DNA from: Variovorax boronicumulans
Lineage (GTDB): Bacteria > Pseudomonadota > Gammaproteobacteria > Burkholderiales > Burkholderiaceae_C
Assembly (NCBI RefSeq): GCF_030812215.1
Contig: NZ_JAUSSG010000013.1
Coordinates: 124,001 to 188,000 of the forward strand
Direction of reading: 5' to 3'
DNA length: 64,000 nt
Shown here: piece by piece, positions 8,611-16,195 of the stretch
Layout of the letters: each line of letters opens with the position of its first letter
Position numbering within the stretch: the first letter of the stretch is position 1
Notes under the pieces: model-generated
Seen by the model: only the letters and a program-made list of their open reading frames with translations
Databases searched by the model: none
What the model was told of the DNA's origin: nothing
Made by a program: the position numbers and the translations under genes

Positions 8611-9855
8611 ATGACCGACCACTACGACAAGCTCGAAATCCGTGACCCCGCCGAACGCGAGCGCGACCTGCTCGCCGCATTGCCGAAACAGGTCGCGCAA
8701 GCACAGACAGCCACGTCCGCGTTCAAGAAGATCCTCGACGGCGTGAAGCCCGCGGACATCACGACACGCCAGGCGCTCGAGCAACTGCCGGTCACGCGCA
8801 AATCGGAATTGCTCGAACTGCAGAAGCAACGCCGCACCGACGATCCTTTCGGCGGCTTCGCATCGATCGTGCGCGGACCTCGCATGCCGCGCGTGTTCGC
8901 GAGCCCCGGCACCATCTACGAGCCCGAGGGCGAAGCACGCGACTACTGGCGCACCGCACGCGCGCTGCATGCGGCCGGCTTTCGCAGCGGCGACCTCATC
9001 CACAACAGCTTCAGTTATCACATGACGCCCGCCGGCTCCATCATGGAAACCGGCGCGCACGCCTTGGGCTGCACCGTGTTCGCGGGCGGCACCGGGCAGA
9101 CCGAACAGCAGCTCGAAGCCATCGCCGACCTCAAGCCCGAAGGCTATGCGGGCACGCCGAGCTTCCTGAAGATATTGCTGGAGAAGGCCGAAGAGAAAGG
9201 CCAGAAGCTGCCCTTCACCAAAGCGCTCGTCTCCGGCGAAGCCTTTCCGCCGAGCCTGCACGACTGGATCGCCGCGCACGGCGTGAAGGGCACGCAGTGC
9301 TATGCCACCGCCGACCTCGGCCTCATCGCGTACGAGACCAGCGCGCGCGAAGGCCTGGTGATCGACGAGGGCGTGCTGGTCGAGATCGTGCGCCCCGGCA
9401 CCGGCGACCCCGTGCCCGATGGCGAGGTGGGCGAGATCGTCGTCACCAGCTTCAACCCCGACTACCCGCTGGTGCGCTTCGGCACCGGCGACCTCTCGGC
9501 CGTGCTCGCGGGCACCTGCCCGACGGGCCGAACCAACAAGCGCATCAAGGGCTGGCTCGGCCGCGCCGACCAGACCACCAAGGTGCGCGGCATGTTCGTG
9601 CACCCCTCGCAGGTCGCGGAGATCGCGCGGCGCTTTCCGGAAGTCTTGCGCGCGCGCCTCGTGGTGTCGGGCGAGATGGGCGACGACCAGATGACCTTCA
9701 GGCTCGAATGCGCGGGCGCGCCGGCCGGGCTCGATGCGCGCATTGCCGATGCGGTGCGCGAAGTGACCAAGCTGCGCGGCACCATCGAGCTGGTGGCGCC
9801 GGGCACGCTGCCGAACGACGGCAAGGTGATCGAGGACGCGCGCAGCTACAAGTAG
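8611..9855 (+). CDS. Phenylacetate-CoA ligase-like AMP-binding protein
   Basis: This 414-residue protein resembles PaaK-type aryl-CoA ligases. The YATADLGLIAYE stretch corresponds to the aryl-CoA ligase A5 region, and the C-terminal region has the GRADQTTKVRGMFVHPSQV motif of the mobile domain. The usual P-loop SSGTTG is replaced by a divergent SPGTIYEPEG stretch, so catalytic competence or substrate may differ. The ATG at 8611 is preferred over 8596 because GAAGGGTGCGGAC precedes it and the sequence begins there in the expected way. It is the last gene of the LIV-type cluster and its 3' end overlaps the convergent membrane-protein gene by ten bases. Confidence 0.82.
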   Translation: MTDHYDKLEIRDPAERERDLLAALPKQVAQAQTATSAFKKILDGVKPADITTRQALEQLPVTRKSELLELQKQRRTDDPFGGFASIVRGPRMPRVFASPGTIYEPEGEARDYWRTARALHAAGFRSGDLIHNSFSYHMTPAGSIMETGAHALGCTVFAGGTGQTEQQLEAIADLKPEGYAGTPSFLKILLEKAEEKGQKLPFTKALVSGEAFPPSLHDWIAAHGVKGTQCYATADLGLIAYETSAREGLVIDEGVLVEIVRPGTGDPVPDGEVGEIVVTSFNPDYPLVRFGTGDLSAVLAGTCPTGRTNKRIKGWLGRADQTTKVRGMFVHPSQVAEIARRFPEVLRARLVVSGEMGDDQMTFRLECAGAPAGLDARIADAVREVTKLRGTIELVAPGTLPNDGKVIEDARSYK

Positions 9856-10865
9856 CGGCGATAGAACCGGCGCGTGACGGCGCGCGTGATCACCACCACC
9901 AGCGCCGCATAGACCAGCGCGAGCGCCACGGTGGCGCCGATGGCTCCGAGTGCGTTCGACATGCGCATGGAGCTCGTGTAGGCAAGGAAGAACCACGCGA
10001 TCGCGATCACGAGGCTCGTCACCTGCACCAGCACGAAGGCCGACACGGACACGGCCACGGCCCTGAAAGGCCGCGCCGGCGATATGCCGGCGCGCGTACC
10101 GAGCCAGGCACCCCAGAAAGCGAGCGCAAAGGCCGCGAGCCACGGCAGCAGCAGTGTGAGCAGCAACCTGAGCGTGTTGTCATCCGACCGGAAAAGCCAG
10201 TTGGAGACCGCAAGGCTGCTCCACAGCTGCATCGACGCGAACAGCGCGGCGATCAGCCATACGACGGCGCGGCGCGGCGGTGCGCCGGAGACCTCGAAGG
10301 CCGCATCCTCCGGTGCGCGAACTGCCACGTCCTGGCCGCGGCTTCGGCTCAGCGCGAGGCGTGCTGCAAGCCAAATGCCGAGCACCAGCACCGCCAGCTG
10401 GACAACGGACTGCACCAGCATGGCAGCGCCCATGCCGAGATAAGGCGAGTAGCCGGAGAACTCTTCGAAGCGGCCGCCGAGCATGAACAGCGTCCTGATC
10501 TTGAAGAACAGCGGTGTCAGGCCGTAGTAGCTGAACGCGACCACGAGTGCCCACACCGTTCCGAAGCGCAGCCTCGCATCGTGCGCCAGCGCCACGTTCG
10601 CCGCGCCGAGCCTTTCGAGCGCATTGCGTGCGTGGCTCCAGGCGAGCACGGCCGACAGCGTCCAGGGTACCGCGAGGCCGGCCAGCATGGTGATCCAGAC
10701 CTCCGGTTGCGCGTAGGCACTGCGGATCTGCTCGACGTCGGGTGTGAACCGCGTCAGCAGCACGACCGTGCTGATGACGAACATGGCCACATCGAGCCCC
10801 ACTGCGATCAGCGCGAAATCGCGGGGCAAGCGCAGCGCGCGCTCGTCGGAAGGGTTCACCGTCAT
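9846..10865 (-). CDS. Hypothetical polytopic membrane protein
   Basis: This 339-residue protein has about eight predicted membrane segments, for example near residues 15-37, 53-75, 100-120, 140-165, 195-215, 228-255, 265-290 and 300-325. No catalytic or transport motif is recognised. The ATG at 10865 starts MTVNPSDERALRLPRDFALI, followed by the first membrane helix. The gene stands alone between a convergent ligase gene and a citrate-synthase-like gene on the same strand 110 bp upstream. The function is unknown. Confidence 0.72.
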   Translation of the reverse strand: MTVNPSDERALRLPRDFALIAVGLDVAMFVISTVVLLTRFTPDVEQIRSAYAQPEVWITMLAGLAVPWTLSAVLAWSHARNALERLGAANVALAHDARLRFGTVWALVVAFSYYGLTPLFFKIRTLFMLGGRFEEFSGYSPYLGMGAAMLVQSVVQLAVLVLGIWLAARLALSRSRGQDVAVRAPEDAAFEVSGAPPRRAVVWLIAALFASMQLWSSLAVSNWLFRSDDNTLRLLLTLLLPWLAAFALAFWGAWLGTRAGISPARPFRAVAVSVSAFVLVQVTSLVIAIAWFFLAYTSSMRMSNALGAIGATVALALVYAALVVVITRAVTRRFYRRYL

Positions 10866-10975
10866 AGGAATACTTTCGCCTTGCGTCATGCATGCCGCGG
10901 TCGGCATGCGAAGACAACGAGGGTACCGGATGACGGTGCGACGGCGCGCGGGCCTTGCGTTTGTCTCTCTCGGGA

Positions 10976-12124
10976 TCAGTGCGCGAGCGCGGCTTCGGCC
11001 TCTTCGGGTGCGGGCCCGATGTACACGGACTGCGGACGAATGAGCCGCCCCTTCTTCACCTGCTCGCGCGCATGCGCCACCCATCCGCTCACGCGGCCGG
11101 CCGCGAACACGCAGGTGAAGCTCTCGCGGCCGAAGCCCAGCGCTTCGAGCAGCAGCGCGGTATAGAACTCGACGTTGGTTTCCAGCGCGCGGCCAGGCTT
11201 CTTCTCGCGCAGGATCGCGAGTGCGGCCTGCTCCGCGGCTTCGGCCAGTTCGAAGCGCGCGGCGTTGACGCTGCCTTCCACGCTCAACCGGCGCAGTGCG
11301 CCCTTGAGCGCATCGGCACGCGGATCGCGCACGCGGTAGATGCGATGGCCGAAGCCCATCAGCCGCTGGCCGCTGGCCACCGCTTCCTCGAGCCAGTGGC
11401 GCGCGTTGGCGGCTGTGCCGATGGCATCGAGCGCATCGAGCACCGGGCCGGGCGCGCCGCCGTGCAGCGGGCCCTTGAGCGCGCTGATGCCGGCGAGCAC
11501 CGCCGATGCCAGGCCCGCGCCCGTCGATGCCACCACGCGCGCCGCGAAGGTCGAGGCGTTGAGACCGTGGTCGCACACGGTGACGAGATAGGTGTCGAGC
11601 GCGGCGGCCTGCGCGGCCGTGGGCGTGCGGCCATGCAGCATGCGCAGCATGTCGGCGGCACAGGGCAGCGACTCGTCGGGCGCGAGGGCCTGCACGCCGA
11701 GGCGCCAGCGCATCACGGCCGCGGTGTAGACGGCGGGCGCCGCAACCAGACGCAATGCGGTGGCGAGGTCGTCGCCATCGGGCAGCCGCGCGAGCAGCGC
11801 GCGCACCGCTTCGATGGGCGGCATCTTGCGCAGCACCGCGTCGTCGTTGGGCTGCAGGCGCTCGAAGGCTTCGCGGCGCGCGCGGCCGAGCGCGCCGCGC
11901 AGGGCCGTTGCGTTCGGCACCGTGTCGAAGAAGCCCTCGAACAGCAGCGCCACCACGTCTTCATAGCGCCAGCGCTGCGCGATCTCGTCGAGCTGGTGGC
12001 CGCGGATCACCAGCCGGCCGGCGGCGCCGTCCACCTCGGACAGCACGGTGTGCGCAGCCACGACACCTTCGAGGCCGCCAAGTCCGTCATCGTCATTCAT
12101 CGCTTCGTACTCCTGGTTTTTCAC
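10976..12124 (-). CDS. Citrate synthase family protein
   Basis: This 382-residue enzyme should condense an acyl-CoA with an oxoacid, as citrate or 2-methylcitrate synthases do. Conserved pieces are HGLNASTFAARV, GPLHGGAPG (substrate His) and GFGHRIYRVRDPRA (second His). The usual catalytic Asp motif NVDF reads NVEF here, an Asp to Glu change. A second in-frame ATG (MNDDDGL) eight codons downstream is also a possible start. The gene is divergent from another citrate-synthase-family gene, with a 58-bp gap holding a perfect 12-bp palindrome. Since this is unlikely to be the only citrate synthase of the organism, a specialised methylcitrate or side-pathway role is inferred. Confidence 0.85.
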   Translation of the reverse strand: MKNQEYEAMNDDDGLGGLEGVVAAHTVLSEVDGAAGRLVIRGHQLDEIAQRWRYEDVVALLFEGFFDTVPNATALRGALGRARREAFERLQPNDDAVLRKMPPIEAVRALLARLPDGDDLATALRLVAAPAVYTAAVMRWRLGVQALAPDESLPCAADMLRMLHGRTPTAAQAAALDTYLVTVCDHGLNASTFAARVVASTGAGLASAVLAGISALKGPLHGGAPGPVLDALDAIGTAANARHWLEEAVASGQRLMGFGHRIYRVRDPRADALKGALRRLSVEGSVNAARFELAEAAEQAALAILREKKPGRALETNVEFYTALLLEALGFGRESFTCVFAAGRVSGWVAHAREQVKKGRLIRPQSVYIGPAPEEAEAALAH

Positions 12125-12151
12125 GATGACGTTGATTCTGGCGAGGCTAAT

Positions 12152-12163
12152 ATTGACGTCAAT
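12152..12163. promoter_or_regulatory. Perfect palindrome between divergent citrate-synthase genes (candidate operator)
   Basis: ATTGACGTCAAT is a perfect 12-bp palindrome in the centre of the 58-bp divergent intergenic region. A second copy of its core, TGACGT, lies 27 bp away at 12127-12132, overlapping the start region of the minus-strand gene. The DNA-binding domain fused to the plus-strand citrate-synthase homolog is an obvious candidate ligand. This is inference. Confidence 0.6.
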
Positions 12164-12182
12164 CTTGATCTATTCCATCAAC

Positions 12183-13355
12183 ATGACCAAGGCTCCCCTC
12201 TGGCTCCCCGCCGCCGAAGCGCTCGAACTGATGCAGGTGCGCCCGCAAACGCTCTACGCGAGCGTGAGCCGAGGGCGCGTGCGCGCCAAGCCCGATGCGG
12301 CAGACCCGCGCCGCAGCCTCTATCACCGCGACGACGTGCAGCGTGTCGCGGCGCGCACGCGCGGCCGCCGCAGCAGCGAGACGGTCGCGAGCGAGGCCAT
12401 CCAGTGGGGCGAGCCGGTGCTTCCTTCCGCGGTGTCGACCGTGGCCGAGGGACGCCTCTGGTATCGCGGGCAAGACGCCTGCGACCTGGCCCAACGCGCC
12501 ACGCTCGAAGACGTCGCGGGACTGTTGTGGGAAAGCGCAGCGCCGCGCTTCGCGGCTGCGAGTTCCGGGCCGGCGCCTGCCAACAAGGCCGCGACGCCGT
12601 TGCAGGCCGGCCTGCTCGCACTCGCCGCGCGCGCTGCCACCGACCCGCCTTCGCGCGGCCGTTCGCGCAGCGCGCTGCAGGCCGAGGCGGCCGATGTGAT
12701 CGGCACGCTCGCCGATGCGCTGCTCGGTCCGTCGGCCTCCCAAGGCCAAGGAGCGCACCTGCACATGCGGCTTGCCGCCGCATGGCGCCGACCGCGCGCA
12801 GCCGACGTGCTGCGCCGCGCCCTGGTGCTGATGGCCGACCACGAACTCAACGCATCGACCTTCGCCGCGCGTGTGACGGCCTCCACGGGCGCATCGCTCG
12901 CGGCCTGCCTGCTCACGGGCCTGTCTACGTTGACAGGTCCTTTGCACGGCGGTGCGGCGGCTGCAGTCCAGGCCCTGATGCGCAGCGTCTCCACCCTCGG
13001 CAGCGAAGCCGCCGTGCGCGAATGGCTGGCGCACGACCGGCCGCTCGCGGCCTTCGGGCATCCGCTCTATCCGGCGGGCGATGCGCGCTGCACCGCGCTG
13101 CTCGATGTCATGGAACTTCCGCCGGCTTTCGCCGAGCTGCGCGCCACCGGGGAAAAGCTGCTGGGCGAGGCGGTAAACATCGACTTTGCGCTGGCGGCCA
13201 TGGCGACGGTGCACAAGCTGCCAGCCGATGCACCGCTGATGCTGTTCGCGCTGGCGCGCACGGTCGGCTGGACGGCGCATGTGCTCGAGCAGCAGGCCAC
13301 AGGACAGCTGATCCGGCCGCGCGCCCGCTACACGGGGCCCGGCATCGCGCGCTGA
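12183..13355 (+). CDS. Helix-turn-helix / citrate synthase fusion protein
   Basis: This 390-residue protein starts with a MerR/excisionase-like DNA-binding domain (about residues 5-60: WLPAAEALELMQVRPQTLYA, then LYHRDDVQRV) followed by a citrate synthase fold (about 75-385). The citrate synthase part keeps HELNASTFAARV, GPLHGGAA, a GHPLYPAGDARC motif and NIDF with the catalytic Asp. It may sense citrate-pathway acyl-CoA or oxoacid ligands and regulate the divergent gene, or it may be an active enzyme as well. The ATG at 12183 is chosen because the upstream frame would run through the divergent promoter. Such fusions are known in proteobacterial genomes, but their role is largely unstudied as far as I know. 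Confidence 0.85.
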   Translation: MTKAPLWLPAAEALELMQVRPQTLYASVSRGRVRAKPDAADPRRSLYHRDDVQRVAARTRGRRSSETVASEAIQWGEPVLPSAVSTVAEGRLWYRGQDACDLAQRATLEDVAGLLWESAAPRFAAASSGPAPANKAATPLQAGLLALAARAATDPPSRGRSRSALQAEAADVIGTLADALLGPSASQGQGAHLHMRLAAAWRRPRAADVLRRALVLMADHELNASTFAARVTASTGASLAACLLTGLSTLTGPLHGGAAAAVQALMRSVSTLGSEAAVREWLAHDRPLAAFGHPLYPAGDARCTALLDVMELPPAFAELRATGEKLLGEAVNIDFALAAMATVHKLPADAPLMLFALARTVGWTAHVLEQQATGQLIRPRARYTGPGIAR

Positions 13356-13376
13356 GCGCAAGCCCTAGTGCAGGCC

Positions 13377-13949
13377 CTAGTGCAGGGCAGCCTCGTACGC
13401 CAGCTCGAACACCTTCGTCATCTCGCGATTGAAGGCCGGCAGGTCGTCGGGCTTGCGGCTCGTGACGAGGTCGCGGTCGACCACCACCTCGGCGTCGCTC
13501 CACTTCGCGCCCGCATTGCGCAGGTCCGTGCGCAGCGACGGCCACGACGTCATCTTTCTGCCCTTCACGCCGCCGGCATCGATCAGCGTCCAGGGGCCGT
13601 GGCAGATCGCGGCGATGGGCTTGCCCGCATCGACGAAGGCGCGCACGAAAGCCACGGCCTGCTCGTCGATGCGCAAGGTGTCCGGATTGACCACGCCGCC
13701 CGGCAGCAGCAGCGCATCGAAGTCTTCGGCCTTTGCGCGCTCGAGCGGCACGTCGACTTCGAAGGTGTCGGCCGCCTCGTGGTGATTCCAGCCGCGCACG
13801 CTGCCGTCCACGGGGGAGACGATCTGCGTGTGTGCGCCGGCACGGTCGAGCGCCTGGCGCGGTTCGGTCATTTCGACCTGCTCGAAGCCGTCCGCAACGA
13901 GGATGGCGACCTTCATTCCGTCGAGGGACGAGGTGGTGATGGTGGGCAT
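13377..13949 (-). CDS. DJ-1/PfpI family protein (YhbO-like)
   Basis: This 190-residue protein belongs to the PfpI branch of the class I glutamine amidotransferase-like fold. The nucleophile Cys116 lies in AAICHGPW, directly followed by His117, with the partner Glu23 in GFEQVE. The family is reported to act in protein repair or stress resistance (glyoxalase or deglycase-type activities are debated). A shorter start at codon 12 (MKVAIL) is also possible. The 3' end carries a 12-bp tandem duplication (CCCTAGTGCAGG, 13363-13374 and 13375-13386) that repeats the last Leu-His codons and the stop. Confidence 0.87.
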   Translation of the reverse strand: MPTITTSSLDGMKVAILVADGFEQVEMTEPRQALDRAGAHTQIVSPVDGSVRGWNHHEAADTFEVDVPLERAKAEDFDALLLPGGVVNPDTLRIDEQAVAFVRAFVDAGKPIAAICHGPWTLIDAGGVKGRKMTSWPSLRTDLRNAGAKWSDAEVVVDRDLVTSRKPDDLPAFNREMTKVFELAYEAALH

Positions 13950-14330
13950 AGGGATGTGCTCCTTGTGAGTGAATGGGCGGGTGGGTTTCAGTTTTCACCC
14001 TAGGGCGCCCGCACGGCCCACGCATCGGCGTGCGTCGGGTCCGCCTGTCGGACAGTTCGACGGGCGGCAAACTTCTCTTACGACGTTTTACCGCGCGCTC
14101 GTACTTGCGTCTCTGGCGTGCCGCTTCGATCCAGGCGATGAAGCCGGCAGCACATGGATACGCGCGGCGCCCCGGGAGCCGGACGCCCGCAGCCCCAAAG
14201 AGGGGCACGGCCACGCCGACCGCGAAGGGGCGGATTTCGTCACGGACCTAAGGGCTATTCGGTATAGGTCAGGCGGTGGTCAGCCTATAAGATCGCGGCC
14301 GATTTTCAAACTCAACCGCCCGGAGACTTC
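13950..14330. other. Intergenic region, PfpI gene to Bug protein gene
   Basis: No convincing gene is seen in these 381 bases. A ten-pair hairpin with one G-T wobble lies at 14041-14067 (CCGCCTGTCG, loop GACAGTT, CGACGGGCGG), with no T-run. A possible -10 element TATAAG at 14286-14291 lies 39 bases before the Bug protein start codon, but no good -35 box matches it. The region must contain the divergent promoters of both neighbours. Confidence 0.5.
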
Positions 14331-15305
14331 ATGAAGAAATTGCTTGCCCTTACCGCGATCGCCGCCGCCGCCGTCGGCGCTCACGCCCAGGATTTCCCCG
14401 CAGGCAAGACCGTCACGCTGGTGGTGCCTTTCGCAGCCGGCGGTCCGACCGACCGCGTTGCGCGCGACCTGGCCGAAGCCATGCAGAAGACGCTCGGCAC
14501 CACCATCGTGGTGGACAACACCGCCGGTGCCGGCAGCTCCATCGGCACCGCCAAGGTGGCGCGCGCCAACCCCGACGGCTACACGCTGCTGCTGAACCAC
14601 ATCGGCATGTCCACGATGCCGGCGCTCTACCGCAAGCTGCCGTTCAACGTGGAGACCGACTTCGAATACCTGGGCATGGTCAACGAAGTGCCGATGACGC
14701 TGATCGGCAAGCCCGGCCTGCCGGCCAACAACTACAAGGAACTGACGACCTGGATCGAAGCCAACAAGGGCAAGATCAACCTGGGCAACGCCGGCCTGGG
14801 CGCTGCGTCGCACCTGTGCGGCCTCTTGTTCCAGAGCGCGCTGAAGGTCGAGATGACGCCGGTTCCCTACAAGGGCACGGCCCCCGCCATCGCCGACCTG
14901 CTGGGCGGCCAGATCGACCTGCTGTGCGACCAGACCACCAACACCACCTCGCAGATCGAGGCCAAGAAGGTCAAGGCCTATGCCGTGACCACCGCCAAGC
15001 GCCTGACCACGCCGGCCCTGAAGGACCTGCCGACGCTGCAGGAAGCGGGCGTGAAGGGCTTCGAAGTGTCGATCTGGCACGGCATGTACGCCCCCAAGGG
15101 CACGCCGGCACCGGTGCTCAAGAAGCTGAACGAAGCCATCACGGCCGCCATGAAGGACCCGGGCTTCATCAAGCGCGAAGAAGCGCTGGGCGCGGTGATC
15201 ACCACCGACAAGCGCACCGAGCCGGCCGAGCACAAGAAGTTCGTCTCGGCTGAAATCGCCAAGTGGGGTCCGATCATCAAGGCGGCTGGCGTGTACGCCG
15301 ACTGA
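14331..15305 (+). CDS. Bug/TctC family periplasmic binding protein
   Basis: This 324-residue exported protein has a signal peptide at residues 1-19 (MKKLLALTAIAAAAVGAHA). The mature part begins with the Bug signature VVPFAAGGPTDRVAR and later has NYKELTTWI and PYKGTAPAIADLLGGQIDL, both usual in this family. It should bind a small carboxylic acid for a tripartite tricarboxylate (TctABC) transporter. No TctA/TctB genes are in the window; such orphan Bug genes are abundant in Bordetella and Comamonadaceae. CGGAGACTTC precedes the ATG. A strong intrinsic terminator follows the stop. Confidence 0.92.
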   Translation: MKKLLALTAIAAAAVGAHAQDFPAGKTVTLVVPFAAGGPTDRVARDLAEAMQKTLGTTIVVDNTAGAGSSIGTAKVARANPDGYTLLLNHIGMSTMPALYRKLPFNVETDFEYLGMVNEVPMTLIGKPGLPANNYKELTTWIEANKGKINLGNAGLGAASHLCGLLFQSALKVEMTPVPYKGTAPAIADLLGGQIDLLCDQTTNTTSQIEAKKVKAYAVTTAKRLTTPALKDLPTLQEAGVKGFEVSIWHGMYAPKGTPAPVLKKLNEAITAAMKDPGFIKREEALGAVITTDKRTEPAEHKKFVSAEIAKWGPIIKAAGVYAD

Positions 15306-15330
15306 TCTTTTCGATCTCTCCAAACAAGAA

Positions 15331-15361
15331 GCCGCCGGCCCTCGGGACCGGCGGCTTTTTT
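15331..15361 (+). terminator. Intrinsic terminator after the Bug protein gene
   Basis: GCCGCCGG (15331-15338) pairs with CCGGCGGC (15348-15355) and is followed by six T residues. It begins 25 bases behind the stop codon of the Bug/TctC protein gene and is a canonical rho-independent terminator. Confidence 0.9.
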
Positions 15362-15445
15362 CATGGCGACGGCGGAAAGGCACCGCGCGGCCGGCCTGCA
15401 TTCTTTCGCTATGCTCGCCGGAGTTTCCCCCACCCCCTCTTTCCC

Positions 15446-16195
15446 ATGCGTCTTCGCGGCACTTCGCTGGTGCTGGCCCTGCTGGCCTTGTTCGCGCACG
15501 AAGCCATCGCCGGCCCGCAGGCCAGCCCGCCGCGCACGCTGCTCTGGGTGTGGGACCGCCCCCAGCTTTTCTCCGCGCCGCCCGAAGGCACCGGCATTGC
15601 CTACCTGCACGCCACGGTGCGCCTGAGCGGCACGCAGAGCCGCACGACGTGGCGCCAGTGGCCGCTGCGCATCGCGCCCGGTATCACGGTGATTCCGGTG
15701 GTGCACGTCACGCTCGACAACCTCGCGCCGTCGCCGGTCGACGACGCGCAGCAGCAAGCCATAGCCCGCGCGCTCGAACATGCCGCCGCGCACAGCCGCT
15801 CGGGCTGGGTGCAGCTGGACTTCGAGGCGCGCCGCAGCCAGCGCGAGGCGTATGTCGCGCTGCTCGGGCGGCTGCAGCCGCTGCGCGCGAACGTGCGGCT
15901 CTCGGCCACGGCGCTGGCCTCGTGGTGCATGGACGACCCCTGGCTGCCGGCGGGCCTCCTCGACGAGGTGGTGCCGATGTATTTCCGCATGGGCGCGGAT
16001 TCCGCGCGCATCCGCCAGCGGCTGCAGGCCACGGGCGCGGCCACCGTGCCGGCCTGCCGCGACGCGGCCGGGCTGCTGCTGGGCGAAAGCTGGCCCGCGC
16101 TGGGCGGCAACGTGAAGCGGCGCTACGTCTTCCACACGGGCGCATGGAAGAACGAAGACTTCGAAAAGATCGACACCAGGGACACACATCCATGA
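15446..16195 (+). CDS. DUF3142 domain-containing exported protein
   Basis: This 249-residue protein begins with a signal peptide (residues 1-22, ending HEAIAG) and resembles the DUF3142 family, whose function I do not know. The middle contains WVQLDFEARRSQREAY and the region MDDPWLPAGLLDEVVPMYFRMG, which suggest a glycoside-hydrolase-like barrel, but this is weak. Its stop overlaps the ATG of the next gene (ATGA), so the pair is translationally coupled and probably acts in the same compartment. Confidence 0.75.
   Translation: MRLRGTSLVLALLALFAHEAIAGPQASPPRTLLWVWDRPQLFSAPPEGTGIAYLHATVRLSGTQSRTTWRQWPLRIAPGITVIPVVHVTLDNLAPSPVDDAQQQAIARALEHAAAHSRSGWVQLDFEARRSQREAYVALLGRLQPLRANVRLSATALASWCMDDPWLPAGLLDEVVPMYFRMGADSARIRQRLQATGAATVPACRDAAGLLLGESWPALGGNVKRRYVFHTGAWKNEDFEKIDTRDTHP

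Noticed and set aside
13969..14334. Small plus-strand frame in the gap before the Bug protein gene
   Set aside because: Basic, low-complexity translation without a ribosome-binding site, overlapping the start of the Bug gene; more likely non-coding.
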